Source: Lachnoclostridium phytofermentans (GTDB lineage Bacteria; Bacillota; Clostridia; Lachnospirales; Lachnospiraceae). Taken from it: a stretch of 13,051 nt of DNA. The notes beneath the pieces were generated by a model, which had not been told where the DNA came from, did no database searches, and was given only the letters and a program-made list of their open reading frames with translations. The translations under genes were made by a program, and so were the position numbers. Location of the stretch: the NCBI GenBank assembly GCA_003526525.1, contig DPVV01000151.1, positions 1,480-14,530 on the forward strand. The letters run 5' to 3'. Positions 1-7,506 of this stretch are shown piece by piece (the first letter of the stretch is position 1; each line of letters opens with the position of its first letter).

Positions 1-2441
1 TCATACTGCTCCCATTCTCTTGGGAATAGATTTTTATACTGAGAATTTAAAAAACGTTCATCAAGCAACAAAATTGCTCCTTTATCTTCGACTGTACGAA
101 TCACTCTACCAGCAGATTGAAGTACTTTATTAATCCCTGGATATAGGTACGCATGATCAAAGCCTGTTCCGCTTCGATCATCATAATATCCACGGAATAA
201 TTCCCTCTCGTTACCTACCTGAGGTAATCCCGTTCCTACAATCACCGCACCAATCAAACGATCATTCTTTAAGTCTATTCCTTCAGAAAAGATTCCCCCC
301 ATTACACAGTAACCAACCTTAGTGCTCGTAGGATTTTCCTCAAACGCAGCTAAAAACTCCTCTTTTTCAAGTTCCCCCATACTAGTCTTTTGTAATAAAA
401 TATTTGGAATTCTACCCTCACTTAATATTGCAATTTGCTGCAACATCTGATAAGAAGGAAAGAATACAAAATAATTACCAACCTTCGCATTTACAAAGCC
501 TTCGATATAGGAAACAATCCTCTCATACTCTTCTTGCCCCCGCCTTGTATATTTTGTACTGACATCTTTTGCTATCATGAGTAGCCTTTTTGAAATATCA
601 AATGGAGAAGGTGCATAAATAGCATAATCCTCCTCAGAACCCCCAAGCTGTTCCTTATAATACGTAATTGGTAATAACGTTGCAGAGAAAAGGATGGCAC
701 TCCTTCCTTTGTTTAAACAAGTCAATAAGTTTCTTGCAGGATCCATACAAAGAAGCTTTACACGAAATTCCCCTCTCTCGTCATAGTCGGAGTAAATTAG
801 ATAGTCCTCTCCTAATATATCGTGAATAGCAAGAAAATTTCGCAAATCAAAAAATAACTGTGAAACGACCTCTCTGCCTTCAAAGTCACCATTTTCCTTA
901 AAAAACTCTTCATATTCTGACATAAGTCTTAAAAGAGGTAGTACCAAATCATTCACATCTTGCAATACTTCTATTTCATCACAACCACGCTTTAACCGAA
1001 GCATTACCTCATTACAGGCCTCTAGCCTCTTCACCATTGCCTTAGACTTTTCTTTTATAATACCTTTTACGGTTAAAAAATCCTGTTTATACAACGTGGC
1101 GCTGTACATTTCTCTTGCTCTGTCTACTAAATTATGAGCCTCATCAATCAGGAATACATAATCTTGTTTCTTATCATTCTCAAAGAATCTTCTTAAATAC
1201 ACATTGGGATCAAAAGCATAGTTATAATCGCATATAATTCCATCTGCCCATAAGGTCACATCAAGACACATCTCAAACGGGCATACACAATGCTTCTTAG
1301 CATACTGTTCAATCAGTTCTCTTGATATTCGTGATTCACTCGTTAATAATTCAAAAACGGCATCGTTAACTCTGTCATAATGTCCTTTTGCCCGTTCGCA
1401 TGCCGCTGGATTACAGTTAGGCTTATCTAAGATACAAATTTTATCTTTTGCTGTTATCGTAACAAGTTTCATCGATAATCCCCGCTCCAAAAGCAGCTGA
1501 TAAGTATCCTCTGCAACGGTACGTGTAATCGTCTTAGCAGTCAAATAAAAGATTTTTGAAACAAAACCTTCTCCCATCGCCTTCACTGCCGGAAATACTG
1601 TTGAAATCGTTTTTCCAACTCCAGTTGGGGCTTCTATATATAACTTTTTATCCCTTATTATCGTTCGATAAACCCCCGTCACTAAATCTCTTTGACCAGG
1701 GCGATACTCAAAAGGAAAATCAATCTGTTTAATGGATTCATTTCTACTCTCCATCCACTTAATCTGCCATGCTGCCCATTTACAATACTCATTGATCAAA
1801 TTCTGGAACCAGTTCGATACTTCCTCAAATTTCAGTTCTTCCGATAGAATCCTCACTGCCTCTGTTTCAATGTGACAATAAGTAATCTGAATACCTATCG
1901 AATCCAGTCCTCGTTCCTTAGCATAAATATAGGCATAGCATAATGCTTGCGCACGATGAACTGGAATCATCTCAGTAATCTGACTGATATCAGCATAAAC
2001 ACATTTTATCTCATCAATGACAACATGGATGTTACCTTCTGTTTCATCCTCCAACGGAGGATGTTCTTCCAAAGGATGGTTTTCCTCCTCCTGATAATGT
2101 TCCTCTAAAGGATGGTTTTCTTCTAAAGAAGGATGTTCCTCTGAAGGAGGGTTTTTCTTCTTAGGAGGCTCTATATTCGTGATAATACCATCCGCTCTAC
2201 CTTCAATAATTAGCTCAAAATCGATATCTTCTCGCGACACCGGAACCGTAACACGAAGTGCCACTTCTGGCTGATACTCTGAGCCCATTCTTCGTTGAAT
2301 TTTTCGATGTAGCCTGCTACCTTCCTGCATAGCATCAGGGTCCCTTTTTCCAACGGAATTATCTAAGTCCCCAGATTTCATTATAAATTCTACTAGATTA
2401 CGAACAGATATCTTTATCGATTTTAAATCAGTATAAGACAT
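1..2441 (-). CDS. DinG/Rad3-type ATP-dependent DNA helicase with N-terminal PD-(D/E)XK nuclease domain (C-terminus beyond window edge)
   Basis: Likely a cytoplasmic DNA repair helicase-nuclease. The frame is open from ATG 2441 to the left edge (813 codons); only the last residues and the stop are missing. N-terminal domain, about residues 10-190, is a Cas4/RecB-like nuclease: GRADG (D84), IDEIK (E144, K146) and QALCY (Q165, Y169). Helicase part: Walker A APTGVGKT (271-278), an Fe-S cluster region with Cys336, 343, 348 and 385/387/392, DEAH box 433-436, and motif VI SAGRVIR around 776-782. This matches the XPD/DinG superfamily 2 plan. Start choice: GGGAG at 2449-2453 lies seven bases before the ATG and the protein opens in the usual way for the family (KISVRNLVEF). 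Odd point: an acidic, His/Pro-rich repeat insert at residues 89-137 splits the nuclease motifs. Family call is firm; substrate and in vivo role are inferred. Confidence 0.9.
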   Translation of the reverse strand, partial: MSYTDLKSIKISVRNLVEFIMKSGDLDNSVGKRDPDAMQEGSRLHRKIQRRMGSEYQPEVALRVTVPVSREDIDFELIIEGRADGIITNIEPPKKKNPPSEEHPSLEENHPLEEHYQEEENHPLEEHPPLEDETEGNIHVVIDEIKCVYADISQITEMIPVHRAQALCYAYIYAKERGLDSIGIQITYCHIETEAVRILSEELKFEEVSNWFQNLINEYCKWAAWQIKWMESRNESIKQIDFPFEYRPGQRDLVTGVYRTIIRDKKLYIEAPTGVGKTISTVFPAVKAMGEGFVSKIFYLTAKTITRTVAEDTYQLLLERGLSMKLVTITAKDKICILDKPNCNPAACERAKGHYDRVNDAVFELLTSESRISRELIEQYAKKHCVCPFEMCLDVTLWADGIICDYNYAFDPNVYLRRFFENDKKQDYVFLIDEAHNLVDRAREMYSATLYKQDFLTVKGIIKEKSKAMVKRLEACNEVMLRLKRGCDEIEVLQDVNDLVLPLLRLMSEYEEFFKENGDFEGREVVSQLFFDLRNFLAIHDILGEDYLIYSDYDERGEFRVKLLCMDPARNLLTCLNKGRSAILFSATLLPITYYKEQLGGSEEDYAIYAPSPFDISKRLLMIAKDVSTKYTRRGQEEYERIVSYIEGFVNAKVGNYFVFFPSYQMLQQIAILSEGRIPNILLQKTSMGELEKEEFLAAFEENPTSTKVGYCVMGGIFSEGIDLKNDRLIGAVIVGTGLPQVGNERELFRGYYDDRSGTGFDHAYLYPGINKVLQSAGRVIRTVEDKGAILLLDERFLNSQYKNLFPREWEQY
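2049..2141 (-). repeat. Intragenic 36-base-period repeat in the nuclease domain of the DinG-like gene
   Basis: Residues 101-131 of the helicase are built from Glu-Glu-(His/Asn)-Pro-x-Leu units. The clearest pair is ENHPLEEH at residues 108-115 and again at 120-127; the 24 bases of the two copies differ at two positions only, both synonymous. The period is 12 codons, so copy-number change keeps the frame. The insert lies between the GRADG and IDEIK nuclease motifs, where I expect only a short linker in relatives. Confidence 0.8.
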
Positions 2442-2448
2442 TTGGTTT

Positions 2449-2453
2449 CTCCC
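2449..2453 (-). promoter_or_regulatory. Ribosome binding site of the DinG-like gene
   Basis: GGGAG on the minus strand, seven bases before the ATG at 2441. It supports this start codon. Confidence 0.7.
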
Positions 2454-2475
2454 ATCTCTTAGTTCTATGTAATGA

Positions 2476-2565
2476 TCAAATAGCTAATTTAACCTCATCA
2501 GGGAAGTCCTCCGCTTCTTTAAGCAAGGAGTAAGGTTTGTAATGAGAATATCCGCCTTGACCCTC
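2476..2565 (-). other. Coding-like remnant (29 codons, no start codon) in the DinG-like leader
   Basis: After an in-frame stop, the minus strand reads EGQGGYSHYKPYSLLKEAED and then FPDEVKLAI, ending at TGA 2476-2478. There is no ATG or GTG in the frame and the only TTG lacks a ribosome binding site, so it is probably not translated as it stands. It looks like the C-terminal tail of a lost protein, though chance cannot be excluded. It contains a 20-base stretch found again, inverted, at 13030-13049, where the same six residues EAEDFP are read. I do not recognise the parent protein. Confidence 0.25.
2500..2519 (-). repeat. 20-base inverted repeat, left copy
   Basis: AAGAAGCGGAGGACTTCCCT on the minus strand is identical to plus-strand 13030-13049, about 10.5 kb away. 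The match stops abruptly on both sides. It contains GGAGG and lies in the 5' leader of the DinG-like gene. Confidence 0.75.
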
Positions 2566-2616
2566 TTAAAACGTTCTTTTCTTATTCTTTCTTAAGTCAT
2601 GGAAACTATGCTTTTT

Positions 2617-2645
2617 ATTATAGCATTCAAAAAATTAAAGAACAA
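2617..2645 (-). promoter_or_regulatory. Sigma-A promoter of the DinG-like gene
   Basis: TTGTTC (2640-2645), a 17-base spacer and a perfect TATAAT (2617-2622) on the minus strand. Transcription would start near 2610, leaving a leader of about 170 bases that holds the coding-like remnant and one copy of the 20-base repeat. Confidence 0.6.
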
Positions 2646-2676
2646 GTGTTTTGGGGTTTTAATACAAAGTAGAGCC

Positions 2677-2705
2677 TTGCATTTTTCTATTGAATCTGTT
2701 ATAGT
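2677..2705 (+). promoter_or_regulatory. Sigma-A promoter of the DUF1292 gene
   Basis: TTGCAT (2677-2682), 17-base spacer, TATAGT (2700-2705). It is divergent from the helicase promoter, with the two -35 boxes about 31 bases apart. The start point near 2712 coincides with a small hairpin (GTGGAA 2712-2717, TTCCAC 2724-2729), which would form the very 5' end of the mRNA. The Shine-Dalgarno GTGAGGT follows at 2741-2747. Confidence 0.75.
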
Positions 2706-2754
2706 CAAATGGTGGAATTTAACTTCCACAATTTTGAGAAGTGAGGTATAGAAA

Positions 2755-3096
2755 ATGGATAAACATGAACATGGCGATGACTGTAACTGCAGCAGTGATG
2801 AATTTTTTCATGACCAAGTAACATTAACATTAGAGGACGATACCGAAGTTGTTTGTGATATTATAGCTGTATTTCCATGCGGCGAGAAACAATACATTGC
2901 ATTACTTCCAGAAGATGCTGGAGAAGAAGGCGAGGTATTCTTATATGAATTCATCCAAAATGGTGATGAAATCGAATTAGAATCCATCGAAGATGATGCT
3001 GAATTTGAAGCTGTTTCTGAAGCATTTGATGAGTTCTTAGATTCTGAAGAATTCGACGAATTATTTGGCGAAGAAGAAGCAGAGGATGAAGAATAA
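2755..3096 (+). CDS. DUF1292 domain protein (YrzB-like)
   Basis: A small, very acidic protein of 113 residues of unknown function from the DUF1292 family, common in Firmicutes and presumably cytoplasmic. The core, about residues 20-95, shows the family pattern: a beta-strand-rich VTLTLEDDTEVVCDII, then YIALLPED, EGEVFLYEF, and an acidic tail rich in Asp, Glu and Phe (DDAEFEAVSEAFDEFLD). The N-terminus carries HEHGDDCNC, a cluster of two His and two Cys that could bind a metal; that is inference. GTGAGGT seven bases before the ATG fixes the start. The gene has its own promoter and terminator and is monocistronic. It is convergent with the UvrD-like gene and divergent from the DinG-like gene, so no operon partner suggests a role. 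Confidence 0.9.
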   Translation: MDKHEHGDDCNCSSDEFFHDQVTLTLEDDTEVVCDIIAVFPCGEKQYIALLPEDAGEEGEVFLYEFIQNGDEIELESIEDDAEFEAVSEAFDEFLDSEEFDELFGEEEAEDEE

Positions 3097-3125
3097 ATAA
3101 AAGGACATTGCGTAAGCAGATCCCT

Positions 3126-3151
3126 AAAAAGCACGCTTCGCGTGCTTTTTT
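3126..3151. terminator. Bidirectional intrinsic terminator between DUF1292 and the UvrD-like gene
   Basis: Stem GCACGC (3131-3136) / GCGTGC (3140-3145) with a TTC loop, extended by a run of A on the left (3126-3130) and of T on the right (3146-3151). It has a U-tract in both directions, fitting its place between convergent genes. Confidence 0.9.
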
Positions 3152-3166
3152 CTAATCATGAATTAT

Positions 3167-3236
3167 AAAGTGAGAGTCGCGATAAAACCATCAGGAAGTG
3201 TGGTAACTTCCAAGGATTCATTGCTCTCACTTTTTT
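3167..3236. repeat. Nested stem-loop element downstream of the UvrD-like gene
   Basis: A perfect 10-base outer stem (AAAGTGAGAG 3167-3176, CTCTCACTTT 3224-3233) encloses a second hairpin (GGAAGT 3194-3199, ACTTCC 3206-3211). A T run follows at 3231-3236. It lies between the bidirectional terminator and the UvrD-like stop codon, so it belongs to that gene's 3' UTR. It could be a second terminator, an mRNA-stabilising structure or a small palindromic repeat. Confidence 0.6.
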
Positions 3237-3250
3237 CAATACTGACTAAC

Positions 3251-5251
3251 TTAAACTACTTTTATCATTTGATTACGTATACAAAATTCCATATCAAGCA
3301 CCTTTGGAAGAAATATCTTATCAAATTGAATTGTTAGCTTATTCTCTTCCATCTTCTTAATGCTTCCCTCTCCATAGATGGAATGAAGGATCCTCATCCC
3401 TTCTCTTAATTCCATTGGACTGATAAGTAATTCACCGACAAATCTGGAGGCAGCTAATTCTTTATTATACCGCTGTTTTACATAAAAGATATGAAGATAA
3501 CTCTTTGCTCTCGTCATCGCTACATAGAACATCCTTCTCTCTTCCTCCATATCCTCTGGTACCACTGCTTTTTTATGGGGTGTTATTCCTTCATTTGCAT
3601 CCATAAGGATAACCACATCAAATTCCAATCCCTTGGATGCATGAAACGTAGTTAATATCACACCATCTACATTTTTTTGATTCTGTTTTAATGCCTGTTC
3701 CTTTAGTCCATCTTTGTACTCATCAATGTGATTTAACCATTCCTCATGCGTTTTATATTCTCTTGACTCTTCTTGAAGCTCTGATAGAACGTCATAAAGT
3801 TCTTCTACCTTTATTCTACGAAAGGTCGCATATTCCTTTAAGTATTCATCATAACCAACTGCCCTACGAATATAGTTGATCGCTGCATATGGATTTGTCC
3901 TGCGAATTAGTGTTAAATCATAAACTAATTTATCAATTCGTTCTACAACATAAGGTTTTTCCATATAAAATTCCCTTATTGTATTAAAATCTACATCTGC
4001 CTGCTCTAAAGCCTCTCTACTAATATACCGTTTTGGTCGATTCATTACCTGTAAAAAAAGTCCCCTCTCCCGAATTCCCAAGGATAACTTAATATAGCAA
4101 ATTAAATCCTTGGCAATCCAGTGCTCATAGATGTTTGGTAAACTATCTCTCATCTTAAATGGTATGTTATACTCCATAAATTTTGTAACGAGTGATCCTG
4201 GTTGCGTGTTCGTTCGATAAAGAACGGCAATTTGAGAATATCGCATCCCCATCTTACGATAATGATCAATCCCCTCAAGAATGGCTTGATTTTGCGCTTG
4301 TAAATCAGTGAATGACTTTACATCAATCTCGTTTCCCGGCTCATGTATCGATTGTATCTCTTTTGGAAATCTCTTTTTGTTATTACCAACGACTTTCAGT
4401 GCACCTGTGATAATATTCCCTTTGGAACGATAATTTTTATTTAGAACAACCTTCTTTACTCCCTTATATTCTTCTTCAAATGATAACATGATTTCTGGCT
4501 TTGCACCTCGAAACCGGTAGATACTCTGATCATCATCACCCACGATAAATAGATTGTTTTTAGGTCTCGCTAGCATCTTGATAATTTCATATTGAATACG
4601 ATTGATATCTTGAAACTCATCAATTAGGATGTATTGGTATTTCTGTTGCCATAAGGACAATATGTCAGGTCTTTCTATTAATAGCTCGTAACAAAGAAGC
4701 AACATGTCATCAAAATCAATCTTATTTTGATGGCGTAACTTCTTTTCGTATTCTTTGTATATTTCCCCAAACGTCTCTTCGGAACAATTCATCGAGTAGT
4801 AATTCGAGATATCCATATTCTCTCCCTTAACTAAACTGATTTCCGATCCAATCCCTTCTAAAAATTCTTTCTCATCTTCTATTTCAAGATCCATTGATTG
4901 TATGATATCGCGTAAAAGGCGGTATCTTTCTTCTTCCGTTATAATATTAGAAACGCTGTAGTTATAAGCATATCGTAATATCTTAAAAAAGATTGCATGG
5001 AAGGTTCCAAAATTAACACCAAATTTCCCTTGTCCCATTAATCGATCGAAGCGTTCCTGCATCTCCATAGCAGCAGCTTTGGTAAACGTGATTACTAGGA
5101 TATTACTTGGTGAAATACCATACTGTTCTATAAGATACTGCGTTCTTCTTATGATTACTAAGGTCTTCCCGGAACCGGGTCCCGCTAGAACAAGCATGGG
5201 GCCTTTATGATGTTTAATCGCTCTCTCCTGTGCTTCATTCACTGTTTTCAT
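3251..5251 (-). CDS. UvrD/PcrA-like superfamily 1 DNA helicase
   Basis: A 3'-5' ATP-dependent DNA helicase of the UvrD/Rep/PcrA family, expected to act in repair or removal of blocked replication and recombination intermediates. Visible motifs in order: Q motif around VNEAQERAI (Q8), Walker A GPGSGKT (24-30), motif Ia VITFTKAAA, motif II DEFQD (211-215), motif III GDDDQSIYRFRGA (238-250), NYRS motif IV, TFHASKGLEFD (motif V region) and VAMTRAK (motif VI) near the C-terminus. The last 50 residues (GMRILHSIYGEGSI onwards) resemble the Tudor-like C-terminal domain of PcrA. At 666 residues it is shorter than typical PcrA (about 720-750), so it is probably a UvrD-like paralogue rather than PcrA itself. 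AGAGGT at 5257-5262 lies five bases before the ATG. It is a single transcription unit. Confidence 0.92.
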   Translation of the reverse strand: MKTVNEAQERAIKHHKGPMLVLAGPGSGKTLVIIRRTQYLIEQYGISPSNILVITFTKAAAMEMQERFDRLMGQGKFGVNFGTFHAIFFKILRYAYNYSVSNIITEEERYRLLRDIIQSMDLEIEDEKEFLEGIGSEISLVKGENMDISNYYSMNCSEETFGEIYKEYEKKLRHQNKIDFDDMLLLCYELLIERPDILSLWQQKYQYILIDEFQDINRIQYEIIKMLARPKNNLFIVGDDDQSIYRFRGAKPEIMLSFEEEYKGVKKVVLNKNYRSKGNIITGALKVVGNNKKRFPKEIQSIHEPGNEIDVKSFTDLQAQNQAILEGIDHYRKMGMRYSQIAVLYRTNTQPGSLVTKFMEYNIPFKMRDSLPNIYEHWIAKDLICYIKLSLGIRERGLFLQVMNRPKRYISREALEQADVDFNTIREFYMEKPYVVERIDKLVYDLTLIRRTNPYAAINYIRRAVGYDEYLKEYATFRRIKVEELYDVLSELQEESREYKTHEEWLNHIDEYKDGLKEQALKQNQKNVDGVILTTFHASKGLEFDVVILMDANEGITPHKKAVVPEDMEEERRMFYVAMTRAKSYLHIFYVKQRYNKELAASRFVGELLISPMELREGMRILHSIYGEGSIKKMEENKLTIQFDKIFLPKVLDMEFCIRNQMIKVV

Positions 5252-5302
5252 AACTGACCTCTATTTCTACACTAACACTTGTGCATCTTAATTTATGTAA
5301 GG

Positions 5303-5331
5303 ATTATACCTACATAATATTACATTGAAAT
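5303..5331 (-). promoter_or_regulatory. Probable promoter of the UvrD-like gene
   Basis: Perfect -10 TATAAT (5303-5308 on the minus strand) with a weak -35 ATTTCA (5326-5331) at 17 bases. The start point near 5296 gives a leader of about 45 bases ending in the Shine-Dalgarno GAGGT. Confidence 0.5.
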
Positions 5332-5376
5332 AACACTCTATTTACTCTTGTACTATATCTTTGTACTTCTATCATG

Positions 5377-5519
5377 TGTTATAAGAGTTGGTAACAAAGC
5401 TTTTCATTAGTAGGCTTGGAATAACCAGGCCTTACCTCAGCTCGCAAGAGACTCCAACTTAACTCGCAAGCATGCTTTGATTCTCCTTAAGCATTTGAAC
5501 CTTTAACTCTCATATAACA
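5377..5519. repeat. 143-base imperfect-hairpin element (MITE-like or structured RNA)
   Basis: The ends pair: TGTTATA (5377-5383) with TATAACA (5513-5519), then AGAGTT (5384-5389) with AACTCT (5505-5510). Pairing continues inward with interruptions: GGT/ACC, CAAA/TTTG. Inside are a further hairpin AGGCTTGG (5412-5419) / CCAGGCCT (5425-5432), the palindrome AAGCATGCTT (5468-5477) and two direct copies of CTCGCAAG (5441-5448 and 5463-5470). There is no ORF, no U-tract at either end and no visible target-site duplication. It is upstream of the UvrD-like promoter, not in its leader. Confidence 0.5.
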
Positions 5520-5577
5520 GATACTAACTACTCCTATCATACCATAGAAAAAAGCGTGCTCCTAGTAGATCGTACAG

Positions 5578-5628
5578 AAAAAAAACAGTATCTCCCTTGT
5601 GCATATTGAACATGGAAAATACTGTTTT
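5578..5628 (-). terminator. Intrinsic terminator of gltX
   Basis: On the minus strand a 10-base stem AAAACAGTAT (5619-5628) / ATACTGTTTT (5582-5591), probably extended by TTTCC/GGGAG, runs into eight T (5578-5585). It lies about 115 bases past the gltX stop. The plus strand has only four T after the stem, so it works mainly for gltX. Confidence 0.8.
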
Positions 5629-5686
5629 CTATCATTATAATCTTTCAGAGTGGGCATTCCTTCTAAGTGAGTAACTTTTCACTTAA

Positions 5687-5743
5687 AGAGTGCATTCCCT
5701 CTTTTAGAGTGCATTCCCTCTTCTAGAGGGAAATTCCTTTCTT
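5687..5743. repeat. 19-base tandem repeat, three units, at the gltX 3' end
   Basis: Units start at 5687, 5706 and 5725. The first two share AGAGTGCATTCCCTCTT; the third (AGAGGGAAATTCCTTTCTT) is diverged and runs into the gltX stop codon. A related stray unit, AGAGTGGGCATTCCTTCT, is at 5647-5664. TTCCCTCT (5714-5721) and AGAGGGAA (5725-5732) form an 8-base hairpin in the gltX 3' UTR, without a U-tract. Confidence 0.65.
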
Positions 5744-7214
5744 ATAGGGAGCTGCTTAACTTATCAATTGCGATACGCATTCTTCTAAGACTTTCCTCTT
5801 TTCCAAGGATACTCATAACTTCATATGCTCCACCTGGTGTAGACTGCTTACCGGATACTGCGGTACGAACTGGCCATAGCCCCTGACCATTCTTAATTCC
5901 ATTTTCTGCAATATAACCCATTAATACACTTTCAATAGAGGAAACTGAGTAATCGTTTAATTCCTCAAATCTTGGAAGAACATCTTGTAATACCTTTAAA
6001 GAATTCTCAGAGTCCGTCTTCATCTTCTTATGAGTATACATAGCGATATCATACTCAGGAAGCTCCTCGAAGAAATCAATCATCTCCGCAATATCAAGGA
6101 AGGTCTCTATTCTAGTCTTTACTAAATCAGCTATAAATTTCAAATCGTAGTCTTTCGTAACTACTTTCTTAATATATGGAAGTGCATACTCATAGTATTT
6201 CTCACTGTCCATTCTCTTAATATATTCCCCGTTCATCCAACGAAGCTTATTCATATCGAAAACCGAAGGAGATTTATTGATATGAGTATAATCAAAATCA
6301 CGTACTAATTCTTCTAATGAGAAGATTTCTTCATTTGTTGTGGAACTCCAACCAAGAAGAGCAATAAAGTTAACGATTGCTTCTGTAACGAATCCTTGCT
6401 CAATTAAATCTTCAAAAGAGGAGTGTCCGCTTCTCTTACTTAATTTTTGATGCTCCTCATTTGTAATTAATGGACAGTGGATATAAACTGGCTCTTCCCA
6501 ACCAAATGCTTTATATAATCTAGTATACTTTGGTGTACTTGAAAGATACTCATTTCCACGCACTACATGAGTGATTTCCATTAAATGATCGTCAATTACG
6601 TTAGCAAAATTATAAGTTGGGAATCCATCTGACTTAATTAAAATCATATCATCTAATTCAGAGTTTTCAACAGTAATCGTTCCATAAATAGCATCCGTAA
6701 ACGATGTAGTTCCTTCGGTAGGCATATTCTGACGGATTACATATGGCATACCAGCTGCTAAATTTGCTTCAATTTCTTCTTTACTTAAATGAAGGCAGTG
6801 CTTATCATATTTGGTTATTTCTTTACTTTCTCCATCTTCCTCACCAACAGCACTCTTTAACGTTTCCAAGCGCTCCTTAGTACAGAAGCAATAATAAGCT
6901 TCCCCTTTTTCAATTAATTCTTTTGCATATTTTAAATAGATTCCGGTAGCCTGACGCTCACTTTGAACGTATGGACCAAATCCTTTATCCTTATCTGGAC
7001 CTTCGTCATGAATTAACCCTGTCTTTGCTATGGTGCGGTAAATAATTTCAGTAGCACCTTCTACCAAACGTTCCTGATCTGTGTCCTCTATTCTTAATAT
7101 AAAGTCTCCACCTTCATGCTTAGCAATCAAATACTCATAAAGTGCAGTTCTTAGATTACCAACATGCATACGCCCTGTAGGACTAGGTGCAAATCTGGTT
7201 CTAACTTTAGCCAT
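5742..7214 (-). CDS. gltX: Glutamyl-tRNA synthetase
   Basis: Charges tRNA-Glu with glutamate in the cytoplasm (class I aminoacyl-tRNA synthetase). In bacteria without GlnRS it also mis-charges tRNA-Gln for the amidotransferase route; no GlnRS is visible here, so discriminating or not cannot be judged. Motifs: [19 protein letters not shown] with the HIGH-type HVGN at 17-20, and the KMSKS-type KLSKR at 257-261. Zinc ligands of the Cys-x-Cys...Cys-x-His kind known from E. coli GluRS are present: C109, C111, C140, H142. The C-terminal part (about 330-490) is the helical anticodon-binding domain, ending normally. Its 490 residues are the usual length. GGCGGG eight bases before the ATG supports the start. 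Monocistronic, with its own promoter and terminator. Confidence 0.97.
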   Translation of the reverse strand: MAKVRTRFAPSPTGRMHVGNLRTALYEYLIAKHEGGDFILRIEDTDQERLVEGATEIIYRTIAKTGLIHDEGPDKDKGFGPYVQSERQATGIYLKYAKELIEKGEAYYCFCTKERLETLKSAVGEEDGESKEITKYDKHCLHLSKEEIEANLAAGMPYVIRQNMPTEGTTSFTDAIYGTITVENSELDDMILIKSDGFPTYNFANVIDDHLMEITHVVRGNEYLSSTPKYTRLYKAFGWEEPVYIHCPLITNEEHQKLSKRSGHSSFEDLIEQGFVTEAIVNFIALLGWSSTTNEEIFSLEELVRDFDYTHINKSPSVFDMNKLRWMNGEYIKRMDSEKYYEYALPYIKKVVTKDYDLKFIADLVKTRIETFLDIAEMIDFFEELPEYDIAMYTHKKMKTDSENSLKVLQDVLPRFEELNDYSVSSIESVLMGYIAENGIKNGQGLWPVRTAVSGKQSTPGGAYEVMSILGKEESLRRMRIAIDKLSSSL

Positions 7215-7303
7215 CTGTAATCCCGCCTTTTCTAAAATTTTCTTTGCATTCTAGCTATACGAAACTCGTACTTTTACTAAAATCCTAAGATTCAATATGT
7301 ATT

Positions 7304-7332
7304 ACTATAATCCATCCAAAATGTCCTGTCAA
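7304..7332 (-). promoter_or_regulatory. Strong sigma-A promoter of gltX
   Basis: Consensus TTGACA (7327-7332), a 17-base spacer and TATAGT (7304-7309) on the minus strand. The start point near 7297 gives an 80-odd-base leader. I see no T-box motif in it. Confidence 0.85.
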
Positions 7333-7420
7333 GGTAATAAGATACATCCTTTTCATGCATTTTACCCTATCGTTATTCACCTTACTTTCTATTTAGAAAT
7401 CATCACTTTTTCATAGTTAG

Positions 7421-7455
7421 AAAAGGGCAAAATAAGCTATTACTTATTTTGCCCT
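7421..7455 (-). terminator. Intrinsic terminator of the GH3 gene
   Basis: A perfect 13-base stem, AGGGCAAAATAAG (minus strand 7443-7455) and its complement (7424-7436), with a six-base loop, followed by TTTTC. It lies about 50 bases past the GH3 stop codon and separates that gene from gltX. Confidence 0.9.
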
Positions 7456-7506
7456 GCTTTCCATTCAAATTATCAAGTTCTTATGTTCTTAATAGAAAAT
7501 GATTTA

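Noticed and set aside
2808..3134. Minus-strand frame of 108 codons, Ser/Asn-rich
   Set aside because: Antisense shadow of the acidic DUF1292 gene; composition follows from Glu/Asp codons read backwards and it crosses the terminator.
5377..5519. tRNA or T-box leader, prompted by GGTTCAAAT on the minus strand
   Set aside because: No acceptor stem, anticodon arm or T-box consensus; the neighbouring gene is a helicase and the element lies upstream of its promoter.
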